A stretch of DNA of 64,000 nucleotides from Fragilaria radians (Eukaryota; Bacillariophyta; Fragilariophyceae; Fragilariales; Fragilariaceae): assembly GCA_900642245.1 (NCBI GenBank), contig CAAAJI010000174.1, positions 19,669-83,668 of the forward strand, in the 5' to 3' direction. The first letter of the stretch is position 1; every line of letters begins with the position of its first letter. The translations under genes were made by a program, and so were the position numbers. The notes beneath the pieces are model-generated. The model was not told where the DNA came from and made no database searches. It was given only the letters and a program-made list of their open reading frames with translations. Below are positions 10,658 through 20,820 of the stretch, piece by piece.

Positions 10658-12784
10658 ATGAATCTCTTTTGGAGTAGAGGTATTTTGATAGGTTTTGCTA
10701 CGCACAGTCTCGCATCCGTGGAGCCAATAACGTATGATGGCCCCAAAAGAGTACTATTACCAAGTTTTTCTATTGTAATTACCCCAACACCTGAGAGCTT
10801 ATCATTATTGGCAGCGCAGGAAATACGGGATGTTGCAGAAAATCTATTTGAAGAGTATCTTTCACAATTTCCTTGGGAAGCGTCAACAATTTACGAATAT
10901 GCAGGTCTCTCGACTGTTCGGGAAATATTCGTGAACATCGATCAAGATCCTCCAAGTACAACCATTCAGGTTCAGGGAGGCGTCGTGGTCTTCGCTGCAG
11001 GCTCAACAGTTGTGCCTTCAGAACTCGACGTGGTTTTGATGCTACAAGATTCTTTAAACCCCAATGATCAAAATCAAACATCACTAACAGATCAGTTGAA
11101 TATCCTCGGAGACTTCGGACACGTTCAGAGTACAGAATTCAAAGCTCAACAATCGATTGCTCCTACTTTCGCTCCAACGGCTTTCATAGATTTTCCATCG
11201 ATTTTACCAAGCTCAATGTTTGATGAACGTTCATACATCCCTACAGATCATCCATCACTCCTAATACAAACAGACTATCCATCATTGTCAGCAACTCCAA
11301 TGCCATCTTTATTTAATTCAGATTCACCCTTACCATCGAACATACCTTCTATACAGCTCATTGAACCCACCATTCAATCGTCTTTGACAGCAAGGCCGTC
11401 GTTCATCATGAAGAACATTCCTTCCATGTTTCCAACTTTCATGCCCTCACAATCACCATTGTCAAACGATGCACCAAGTTTGTGGATGAGAGGATCTGAT
11501 GCTCCCAGTCAAATAGACAATGTGTCACCTATATTATCTGTATCATCGTTTTCACCGACGCCTTTCCCCTCATCGCGGGTATTTACATCAAGCACATGGC
11601 CACCTAGCTTCACACCGTCGAACTTTCAAACAAATATTCCGACAAGAGCATTTTCAAAGAATCCAACACTTTCTCTTTTCTCAACTGTGCAACCTTCCTC
11701 TACGCCCACATCAGCAGGTAAGATGTATGTTGCGACTGCGCCTCCAACAAATATTCCATCGAGATTAAAGCCGGATGCATCCTCGGAAACACCTTTCATT
11801 AGACCATCCAAGTATATCAGTATCGAGCCACAACCGTCGTTGGAGCCCATTTTGACTGCAGATATATCAACGGAATACAAACCCAGCTCAATGCAGACCT
11901 TTGAGCCTACTACACTTAATGCCGGAGATTCAATATTGAAAAAGACTGAATCTCGAATCCCATCGACTGCACCTTCTTCAGATAATGATTTGGTATCTTA
12001 CAACACTAGCGCCACTCTGAATTCGAATGTGGAATCCTCTAATCAGAGCATCGTAGTAGTGTCATGTACTCTTATTGGGTCCATTATTTTGTCGTCACTT
12101 TATGCTCTCCTTGTTTTTAGGAGACGTATCGACCTTCACAAGATATCGAACGTTGGCATGAATGAAAGTATGAGCGATGATTTGGAAGACGACGCGCTCC
12201 ATACGAAGGATCACTTACGCGGGCATTGTGATGAGAAAAGCGATTCAGGCTCTACATTCAGACACATGCTGCAAACTACGGGATCAGATAACCAACTTGC
12301 AGCGAGTGCGTTTCCCAGTATTCAAGATGCAACCCAATCTCTTGAGAATTATACATCGTTTTTGGATTGCGGAATTGAAATCCGAATAATTGAAAAGACT
12401 TCGCACCAAAACGTTAATCTTGAGGGAGCGTCATGTCATAACATTTACCCAGCTTGTGGATCTCTAATTCATAAAGAAGAGAAAAATCTCGAGCAATCAT
12501 CAATGCGAGTAGCCACATTTCCTTATCCTGTAGACCTGATAGATGTGACATCAGACATCAAGTTTAACAATTGGACTGATGGTTCTCAGAGTGATGGGAA
12601 CGAATTTATGAAAACTGAAGATTCCGATATCGATGGAAATTTTTCGAACGAGAATGTCTGGGACTTTGAAGATAATTGTGATGATGACGAGCATACAAAT
12701 CCTTTTGCAAATCCAGGCTACGATGGCAGTGACAAAATGTTACTTTTGGGCGAGCTCTATTTGAGATCCTCCAATGCATCATGA
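10658..12784 (+). CDS. Secreted/type I membrane protein with Pro-Ser-Thr-rich repeats
   Basis: About 708 residues from the ATG at 10658; the first 20 or so (MNLFWSRGILIGFATHSLAS) look like a signal peptide. An N-terminal folded-looking region of about 150 residues follows (ESLSLLAAQEIRDVAENLFE, TIQVQGGVVVFA). Then come about 300 residues of loosely repeated P-S motifs (SLFNSDSPLPSNIPS, SDAPSQ, FTPSNFQTNIPT). A single membrane span (SIVVVSCTLIGSIILSSLYA) begins at about 12042, and an acidic cytoplasmic tail of about 230 residues ends in a D/E-rich stretch. Single exon. Proteins with this layout are common in diatoms and usually unnamed. A cell-surface or wall-associated role is inference; no catalytic motif is visible. 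Confidence 0.8.
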   Translation: MNLFWSRGILIGFATHSLASVEPITYDGPKRVLLPSFSIVITPTPESLSLLAAQEIRDVAENLFEEYLSQFPWEASTIYEYAGLSTVREIFVNIDQDPPSTTIQVQGGVVVFAAGSTVVPSELDVVLMLQDSLNPNDQNQTSLTDQLNILGDFGHVQSTEFKAQQSIAPTFAPTAFIDFPSILPSSMFDERSYIPTDHPSLLIQTDYPSLSATPMPSLFNSDSPLPSNIPSIQLIEPTIQSSLTARPSFIMKNIPSMFPTFMPSQSPLSNDAPSLWMRGSDAPSQIDNVSPILSVSSFSPTPFPSSRVFTSSTWPPSFTPSNFQTNIPTRAFSKNPTLSLFSTVQPSSTPTSAGKMYVATAPPTNIPSRLKPDASSETPFIRPSKYISIEPQPSLEPILTADISTEYKPSSMQTFEPTTLNAGDSILKKTESRIPSTAPSSDNDLVSYNTSATLNSNVESSNQSIVVVSCTLIGSIILSSLYALLVFRRRIDLHKISNVGMNESMSDDLEDDALHTKDHLRGHCDEKSDSGSTFRHMLQTTGSDNQLAASAFPSIQDATQSLENYTSFLDCGIEIRIIEKTSHQNVNLEGASCHNIYPACGSLIHKEEKNLEQSSMRVATFPYPVDLIDVTSDIKFNNWTDGSQSDGNEFMKTEDSDIDGNFSNENVWDFEDNCDDDEHTNPFANPGYDGSDKMLLLGELYLRSSNAS

Positions 12785-12886
12785 ACTTAGTTAACATCTC
12801 AACTTGTTGTTTGTGAGTTTGATCAATGATTAATGAATGATTTTTTCTACTTCGTAACGTGTTTCGAACCCATATGAGGTTTGAGC

Positions 12887-13588
12887 TTAAACTACATCTA
12901 GAGACATTAATGTAGCGGCTATGTCTTGCAACTGCTTCTCTTGGTATCCATATGTTTTGAAAAAAGTTCTCCAATAATTCACATTGACATCAGAACTGAT
13001 ATTTTCATTTTCTATAGCAACTAGAATATCCTGACAAGTTCGTTTGGTATCGTCAGGATATATTACCTTCAGATAATTCAAAACTGTCGTTCCTCGAATT
13101 GCTGTAATGAGAGAAGAATTCCGAAGGGAAGAATCTTTGTGCATGGAGGACATGGCTGTGGGCATAATGACATTCTTACAAGAAATCGAAATCAAGGCCA
13201 GATGATCGGGTATTGATTTAAGAGCTTTTGCCAGAGTTGATGGTACTGTGTTTGCGTCCGCCAAAGTTATAGCTTCTCCTGTTAGATAAGTCGCAAAAAA
13301 GCCTCGTATCCCATCAGAATGAGATAGCTGAGCAAGTAGTAGCTCGAAAACTCTGTCGCAATCCTTTTCTGATAGCATTTCAACAATTGTCGAGGCATGA
13401 GCAACTTGCTGTATAAAGGGATCCGATGACAATTGGACGTTTGTGGGAATTACAAACAATTCATTATCTATATGGACACGTGTAGAACGATAAAATGGAG
13501 CAAATGCAACAATAAATATCTGATGAAAAGAACTTTGAAGAGCAATCACTTTCAAGATGCAAGAAAGAGAACGAAGTAAATGTGCCAT
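12887..13588 (-). CDS. Putative plastid-targeted conserved protein of unknown function
   Basis: The ATG at 13588 gives 233 residues. The N-terminus is hydrophobic and signal-like and leads to IVAFAPFYRS. In diatoms a signal peptide followed by A-F-A-P at the cleavage site directs proteins into the complex plastid, so plastid import is likely. The mature part is mainly helical, with SHSDGIRGFFATYLTGE and a segment rich in Ser/Thr/Met (NVIMPTAMSSMHKDSSLRNS). I associate this S-D-G-I-R-G-F-F pattern with unnamed cyanobacterial and plastid proteins, but that is recollection, not a search result. The gene converges with the P/S/T-rich gene (102-bp gap). Confidence 0.7.
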   Translation of the reverse strand: MAHLLRSLSCILKVIALQSSFHQIFIVAFAPFYRSTRVHIDNELFVIPTNVQLSSDPFIQQVAHASTIVEMLSEKDCDRVFELLLAQLSHSDGIRGFFATYLTGEAITLADANTVPSTLAKALKSIPDHLALISISCKNVIMPTAMSSMHKDSSLRNSSLITAIRGTTVLNYLKVIYPDDTKRTCQDILVAIENENISSDVNVNYWRTFFKTYGYQEKQLQDIAATLMSLDVV

Positions 13589-16500
13589 TTTTCTAATTGA
13601 TATCAAATATACTGTATTTGCTTTACATTAGAGTAAACATCGCTGAGTAAGCAAGTATTCTGGTGACTCATACATATTGCTGCTTATTCTACAGAAATAA
13701 TTGCATATGTGAGTCAATGCTCATGTGAAGAAATTAGAGTAATGTTGTTGCTATTGGAAAGTCGATATCATCTTTATCTTCACTTTCGTTTTGCGTATAA
13801 GAGTTTAAAAAATTTAGGCAAATGAGGAACATGTTAAATGACAATATAAACACAAAACCGTGTATGGATCAATATGATGAATGCCATTTAAAATTTTAAA
13901 GACCGAAAGATCTTTTTCCAATTCAACGAATGCACTATGATATACTTCAATCTTTTGAGAAATTTTTATTTTAATTGCACTTTGTTGTCACCATTAAGAG
14001 CTCATCACTTAGCCAGTGCTTCAAAAATTCTATAGCATTCCTGTTTAGAATTTTGGATGAATTGGATTATTATTATTTCATTAGCCTCCACCTCCATTAG
14101 AGGCTGTTTCGATCATTTTGGAATGGCCGTACTATTACCAAGAAATTGTTGCACTTGTACTCAATTTTTTACGGAGAAAAAGTAACTTGACGTAATCCCA
14201 TCAATTACAGAGGGATTTGGAGTTAGTTAAGTTTCCTTCGATTAGATATTGGATAATAAATTCCGAGGTCAGGGGCTAGGGGATGATTTGAATCAAATAC
14301 GCGGTTGGAGAAAATCCTGATGCAATTGTTTTGCTGCAGGAATTTAAGAGTAATATCATTTTTCAAAATCACCAACTGAAATCGTTGGATATACTAAATA
14401 AATATGTCATGAGATAAATTATGTGTATTTTTCGCATTGAATGACACTTTCTGCAGGGTTGTCACAAGAGGATAGGAATAATTAAATCAAAGCACAAATG
14501 CCACTTCCTAGCTACCTTCTAAAAAGTCGTATATCCTAAGTGAAACAAAGATACGTTTTGTAACTGATAAACTGATAAACATTCTAGAAGACGGAGGGAA
14601 GCCATAGATGCTGCTCTATGTTGAGTGATGACTGCCCTTCAATGTGTTGCAAGGTTTAGTGGGGTTGAGTTTACCCTTTTTCTCTGACTCCTTTAACTCC
14701 TGTCTACTCTTTGAATATCAAGGCAGTATGCTTAGGAAATTTGAAGGTACTATGCTTAGATTCTGAGAGAAGCGTTAATGCCTCTACTTCTTGAATCTTC
14801 AGATCTTCAGTGTCTATGTGTCTATGCATCCGCTATCACACTTTTCTTTCTTGGGGGATCAAATGTCACTACATATTCTTCAAGGAGTAAAAGCCAGCAT
14901 AAAACACTGTCTGAATCTTTTAAACCATTAAGGTATTATTCTTATGGTCTGTAAAGGCTAACCAGCAAGATGTTCTTGTATTCTTTGCAGGTTTCAGTAG
15001 ATGATAGTGGTTGTGTACCTTCTTTGGGCTATATTGAGTTTCTTTTCCTAAATTTAACTAAACCCAGACATACCTGAAATTTAATTGTCAATTGTTCTTT
15101 CTCAAATGATACTACTCTCCGGCTGAAATTTTTTCCCGCTTTATTGTCATTTCTTGTTTTTGCTTTGAGATGTGGATGTGCTTTTAGCTTTGCTGTAGAA
15201 ATCATTTTTTTAAGTTTCAGCACAACCTAATTGATCCGATACAACTGATCTATGAATGTCTTGAGGTAAATTTTCATGGCAAGATGAAACCAATGGCTTG
15301 TACACCCAATGACAGAAGAGTTTACTTTTCCAGCAAATGGTTGATTGATCAAGCAATTATCTCGAATTGCAATGCCCCAGCTCTTATAAAAAGTAGATAG
15401 AGTCGAACTATCACACTAGAGAACCAAAAATCATCAGTCATTCGTACAACCGTACAACTGCTAGAAATGGGCATTGGCATATAAGTGTTAGTATGACAGG
15501 AGGGAGCAGTAGCCGGCAATTACTGTAGTGGTTACAGGTAATCTGCTGCTGCATGTCACTTACCATTAGTAGCAGATAGACTGAATAAAGATTCTTATAG
15601 CTCTTGCTATAATTATCTTGACATAATCAATGTGTGAATTGACACTCAAACTTACATCATTTGCCATTGGCAAAAAGGAGAGTAACGACTTTTCATATGG
15701 AGTAGGAAAAGTTGCAAAATGTTCCCAAAAAGTGAGTTTGGTTCATTGCCCAACCATCAAAGACCACTGCAAACTGATCTGGAAGCAATTCCTTATTTTT
15801 TTCTTGAACAAATGCTGTTAATAGTATCATCAATTTCATAAATGAGTCAACGCTAATACTTGGTAAAATGCAAAGCACGTTTCTTTTCCACAAGTGAAAA
15901 AGGCAGTAAATCTCACATGACCAGTCCAACCTTCCCCAGTAAGCCCTTACTTTGAGGGATAAAGGCATTCCAATATGAGAAGCTGATTCTTTTTTGTATT
16001 GTCAGTACGAGTGATATATTCTGGGTGCGAACTCATGACATGATTCTGAAGGTTCGTATAGCCTTTGCTTAACTTGTATATCCCTTTCCATCCACATTTG
16101 CACTAAACGGTATTCAAAATCCTTTTTTGGTTAAACGTTAGGCTTGACGAAATCAAAGTATTGACTAACTAGCCCTTTTCCTTCAATAGATGTAAGACAG
16201 TTGACATGACAGATGAATAATAATAAGAAAAGCAAGGAGGGTTTTCTGCCCTGCATGCAAGGTTGTAGGTCCTGCAGTATTAAAATACTGTCTTACGATA
16301 TTGACAATAATTGTAGAAAAATAAGTTGTACAGTTCAATAGATGCACAATCAGCTATTTTTTCTGTACAAATACAATCGATAAACCATTAATTATTCCCA
16401 TAGCTAGCGTTTTGGAATGTCTACCTACACCTACACTAAAGTTTAATGCTTTCATTATTTGCAGGTAGTGCTTGGAGCTGGCCTATTTTTGCATCTGATT

Positions 16501-17468
16501 TTCTCCAAATTTTCCAAATGCTTGAAGCAAGAAACAACCTCTACATGGTTCATTTCAAAACAATTCATGCCACTCGGGAGACTTGGCTTGAAATCAATAG
16601 AACTTCTATTGCAGAGATGTTTAAACTTCTGTTGAAGAGTTGCTCAATCTTGAGCCTGCACCTTCGATTACTCCCAATAAGGGCAAGTTGGGAGAGGAGT
16701 TTCAACTCCCAAGATATAGAAGAGTTGGGCTTGTAATCTGAACGATTTAGACCCTGGTTTAATAACGTCTAGATAGATTGGTCCTGGAAGGTATTTCAAT
16801 ATGCTTTCCGTTTACGAGAAATATTTAGTCATCATTAAATTTGTCTGATGATTCAGTGTCATCCAAATTTATGGGAGGCATGAAAAGGTGAGTTAGCTTG
16901 TAGCTGTCCAGGACTAGATGCGTAAAGATAAGAAGAATAACTTAATTGCATTATTTTTTACCCGTACGAATGATAATTGGACATCTCAGATACTGGTAAG
17001 CAAACACATCTCGTAGTATCTTAATCTATTATTAGACTAGATATTGCTCATAAGCTTTTGTATTTGGTAGTATCTTCTTAATTCATATGCCAAGGTATGT
17101 CAGATGCCTTACGATACGGTTTGTATGAGGTTACGGAGATAGTCAAGAAGTTTTCCAGTTGTGTACACCTTAGTGAAAGGAAGGCGAAATAAGTTTTGGT
17201 CGCTCATACCTCACCACAAGTATGTAATCTTCTGAGCGCTTGTCATGTGCTTTTGTTATGATTCCAAATTGGACAGAACAAGTCAACCTTAATTTGCTCA
17301 TTGATATGGTGCATTAACCAGATATTAAGTGATGTTTATACATCAGACAATATGACAAGTATGTTGAATTTGCAATGTTTCAACTAGAACAGTTTGATTT
17401 GCTGATTTTTTTTGGAGTTTGTTAAGGTTTTTAGGGGTTACGTTAATGCCTGAGTATGTCCCGAGGAA
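13589..17468. other. Long AT-rich intergenic region with an hAT transposase scrap
   Basis: About 3.9 kb without a supported host gene. The only recognisable coding fragment is the hAT-like piece at 15693-15968 on the minus strand. Around 16670-16720 there is an inverted repeat (ttgggag/ctcccaa) similar in style to the hairpins at 9546-9625. Confidence 0.6.
15693..15968 (-). mobile_element. Degraded hAT-family transposase fragment
   Basis: The minus-strand frame contains LLPDQFAVVFDGWAMNQTHF followed by LGTF. This matches the hAT transposase catalytic-domain start, typically L-P-x-K-F-x-L-x-F-D-G-W-(4-6)-H-Y-hydrophobic, which carries the first catalytic Asp. The frame breaks straight afterwards, and coding-like sequence continues in another frame toward 15630. 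No terminal inverted repeats were found, so it is a dead remnant. Confidence 0.55.
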
Positions 17469-19002
17469 ATGACTAAGATATTCCCAATCGCTGTTTCGCA
17501 AAAATCAATGAAAGAACGATCGCGGAGCAAAGAGGGCACCAAGGCAAAATCGGCCGCTAGCGTTGAAAACGGAAACAGCAGTGAGGAACAAACGGAGCGA
17601 CTAGTTCCATTAAGCCATACGAATCGTCCTTATTTTGAAGTTCCCTCAACATCTCGACGAAATGGCACCGCCAGCTATCACTCGGAACCTGTAAGTTACA
17701 GTCGAGCAGGAATCGGAGTTGTCTTTCGTGATGCAGATAGCAGTGCAAGAGCTCTCCAAGAGTTGGCGCAAAAGAGACAGGAGAGAGCCGAGCGAAAACG
17801 AGCTGGTATCCTTTTGGGTATGCTATTATCAGTGGCAGGATCAGTTCACTTTTTGACAAGGCCCAAAGCAGTCCCAATACCAAACCAAGCAAAAATTAAA
17901 CGAAGCGATTCCAAAATTGACTATGGAGGAAACCGTGGTAGTGGCGGCGGTGGAGGTGGGAGCAGAGGAAGATCCGATGTTGACTCAATGGAATCTGAGA
18001 GTGGCAATTCCAATGCAACAAGGAGAGAATCTATATTGGATCATTTCACCGACGCTATGGAAGATTACGAGAATCCTTTCATTCCATTCTTCTTCCATGT
18101 TCCGAGATCTGGTGGTCAAGCGATCAAGGATATAGCCGGAGTTTGCCTCTCAAAGGTCCAAGCATGTGAGGTAGGCGTTCGAAATGGGCATCAAACAGAT
18201 ACACAACTTCAAATCGTCACCATCGAGAACGCAAGATACATCAATGTAGACACAACAACTAAGGATGGTATTGAACGTGCCGCAATGATGGGTTTTGGTC
18301 AAGCGCAGATGGCTGACATGGTAACCTCTTCGTATTTCCTAAACGCAGCTCGTTTTCTGTTTTCGGAAGAACGCCCCGGTCGAGCTTTCATCATCTTTCG
18401 AAATCCTGTCCATCGTGCTGTTAGTATGTACTACTTTAAGCGATCAGTCGGTGATATAGATGATAAAGTTTCACTTGAAGAGTTTGCAAGAGGCAATGGT
18501 ATTGAGAACAACTGGATGACTCGTTTCCTAACGAATGCGATGGAAGGCGAGCTCAAGAAGAGTCACCTTGATCAAGCAAAGAAAATTCTTAGTAAGAAGT
18601 TTTTGGTTGGCTTCCTCGATGATGCTGAGGAATCTGTTGCGAGAGTATTGAAATACGTAAATTGGAAGTTTGAGGAGGATGAAACCAAAGCCCTTTTACA
18701 ACAAGATTGCATTCATAGAAAATTAAACGAGGGAAGCAATCGAAATCCTAATGATTATGAGCTCCCTAAAAAAGGATCACAAGCATATGCTCTATTATCG
18801 TGGCAGACTCAGTTTGATATGAAACTCTATGGTAAGTTTCAAAATTGTGCAACCCATTTCTTCTTCAGTCGCTGTTTCTCACTAAGCGTAAATAGAATTT
18901 GCCAAACAACTTTTTGAGATTCAGACTAAGAAGTACGGATCTAAAGAGAGAAAGAAGGAACTAAAGAAAAAGAACAAAGCGAAAGACAAGGAAAAAGTGT
19001 AA
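17469..19002 (+). CDS. Type II membrane sulfotransferase-like protein
   Basis: Two exons: 17469-18831 and 18896-19002, joined across a 64-bp GT-AG intron; the joined product is 489 residues. A basic cytoplasmic N-terminus leads to a membrane segment at residues 112-129 (AGILLGMLLSVAGSVHFL), then a Gly-rich linker (about 157-167) and a luminal catalytic domain. FFFHVPRSGGQAIKD (207-221) matches the 5'-phosphosulfate loop for PAPS. AFIIFRNPVHRAVSMYYF (306-323) matches the 3'-phosphate-binding R-D-P-x-x-R-x-x-S-x-Y motif, with Asn in place of Asp. A Golgi enzyme adding sulfate to glycans is the likely role; the acceptor is unknown. The C-terminus encoded by exon 2 is very lysine-rich. Confidence 0.85.
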
Positions 19003-19224
19003 ATCAAAATTCACCTACTTCTCGAGAAACTAAAATCCATTCTTTGAGTAGCAAAACTTCTTAAATAGCATCTTTAGGTTTCTAGCCAAAACTTGTTGTT
19101 GAAATTTTCGAGATATTGGGTAATAGCGGCATGCCCTTTCTCTATTCTTCAAACCTTTTAAATTAAATGCAACTTTAACCTTCACATTAGTAGTATTTGT
19201 GTAAGGTTGTTGTTGCAACTGCCG

Positions 19225-20016
19225 TCATGTGCAGGAATGTTTTGCAAATTTTTGCACATGCACCATACGGTTTAAGTCTGTTTTCAGGGTTGGTAGTAAC
19301 GAACAATTTGTGTCTCGTGTCCGTTGTTGACGTTTCGTATCCTGAGATTTCCATTCTTCGGCACGAATGTACTTTCGCCATTCGAAACCCAAATGATTCA
19401 ATCGTGTAACTCGATCCGGAGAGATTCGCTTGGTTGGCTTTTTGTCATCTACTTTCTTTTCTAACATATATCGATAAGCCTGTCGTTGATTTTTCACCCA
19501 TGTCGCAAGCTCTATAACAAAATTAATGCAAACATAAGCTGAAATATTTTTGTGAGATAGAATTGTTATACTGACGTCGTACATACCTAGATCAGCAGGA
19601 TATCCCTGAGGAACGTTGCAATGTCCGGTGGCGTATTTGAAGTCTTGCAATCTCTTGAACATTACATTCCAGGCAACATCCCTCTTACTTGAAAGTACAA
19701 ATCAGTAGGTTATGGTAAAAGAACAAAGGTGCAAATACTGTATCGAAGGAACGTACCTCACGGTAGGAATTCCGCGAATATATCGTAGAGATTTGGAAGA
19801 TTTATGCTTTACCGTATTGTGAGTTAATTCTGATTTCACCTCCATTATCTTGCTTTCGATTTTTGATTCACTGGTCGGTAACGTCTTTTCTAACGAGTGT
19901 TCAATGCATTCCTTCGACTTTAGTTCACATGGGTAGGTTTCATGAATTAGTTGACTCGTAGCTGCCAACAAAGACATCCATGATAAATTAGTTTCGGATT
20001 CCACAGGTTCTGCCAT
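19225..20016 (-). CDS. Helicase-associated (HA) domain protein
   Basis: Three exons: 20016-19757, 19687-19587 and 19511-19225, with GT-AG introns of 69 and 75 bp; joined length is 215 residues. The join gives a typical HA repeat: W-N-V-M-F-K-R-L-Q-D-F-K-Y-A-T-G-H-C-N-V-P, then LATWVKNQRQAYR and RLNHLGFEW. HA domains occur in tandem after bacterial and algal helicases, and diatoms have many stand-alone HA proteins whose function is unclear; nucleic-acid binding is assumed. No helicase motor is present. The start at 20016 is the first ATG in frame. The next gene upstream, POLR3K, is divergent. Confidence 0.8.
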
Positions 20017-20452
20017 GAAAAGGGTAAAATATACCAATTCTACAAAATGTAAAAGAAACTATCGTATCGATGATATACTGCGCCGTTCTTATTAGAGGAG
20101 GAGGGACGCTACAGTTTCCCAATTGGTTTTATCCAATCACACCGTTGTTCTTCACCTTGGGAAAGAAAGTAGGCGGCAATTTGTGATGTTGATTTACTTT
20201 GAAGTATCTGGTAAAGTTACTCGTATGGATTTCAAGTAGATTCTACTTCAAAATAGATCTGTTCGTCTCGTCTAAGAAAATGTTGACCAAGAGTATATGT
20301 ACCATGGGTTACGTACTAGATAGGGGTAACAAAATCCTTGAATGGCCTATAAATATTCTTGTACTTCTGTGACTAGTAGAAGCTTGCAAAAACTTGAAAA
20401 CCTACCTATTATTTCTTCCACTGTTTTAAAGATTATTGCAATTTTGGATCGC
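20017..20452. other. Divergent promoter region between HA-domain gene and POLR3K
   Basis: 436 bp separates the two start codons. No named promoter motif can be assigned, but any regulatory sequence for both genes should lie here. Confidence 0.5.
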
Positions 20453-20776
20453 ATGTGGTTTTGCCCATTGGATGGAACTCTCCTACAAGTTCAATTAGGA
20501 CAAGACAGTCCTTCTTTCTGGAGGTGTTCTACTTGCCCTTATTCCTGTGCCATCACCTCCCAGGTCACAAGTAAGATCGAGCCAAAGAAAAAGGTTGTCG
20601 ACGATATATTGGGAGGTGCAGCCGCCTGGGAAAATGTCGATCGCACTATGGCAGTATGTCCACAATGTTCTCACAATGAAGCATACTTTCTTCAAATGCA
20701 GATACGGTCTGCTGATGAACCAATGAGCGTTTTCTACAAATGTACCAAATGCTCACATCAATGGAATGATAAATAA
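20453..20776 (+). CDS. POLR3K: RNA polymerase III subunit C11 (POLR3K/RPC11)
   Basis: 107 residues, the usual size. This subunit helps Pol III terminate and cleave back-tracked RNA. Seen: an N-terminal ribbon (WRCSTCPY), the family signature VDDILGGAAAWENVD, and a TFIIS-like C-terminal ribbon with CPQC (69-72), the acidic hairpin QIRSADEPM (Asp88-Glu89 are the cleavage-promoting pair) and YKCTKC (97-100). Odd point: the first ribbon normally begins C-P-x-C-G-N, but here it is C4-P-L-D7-G-T, so one of its four Cys ligands is missing. The start at 20453 aligns with other family N-termini; an upstream in-frame ATG at 20342 would add 37 unrelated residues. Converges with Nup35, 44 bp apart. Confidence 0.95.
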   Translation: MWFCPLDGTLLQVQLGQDSPSFWRCSTCPYSCAITSQVTSKIEPKKKVVDDILGGAAAWENVDRTMAVCPQCSHNEAYFLQMQIRSADEPMSVFYKCTKCSHQWNDK

Positions 20777-20820
20777 GCAAAAGTATTGGATGTTATTATC
20801 ATCATGGCTATACTAGCAGT

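Noticed and set aside
12840..12880. tRNA B-box-like string (gggttcgaaac on the minus strand)
   Set aside because: No matching A box, acceptor stem or anticodon arm can be folded around it.
20342..20452. Longer start for POLR3K adding 37 residues
   Set aside because: The extra residues have no counterpart in the family, and the Met at 20453 aligns with known N-termini.
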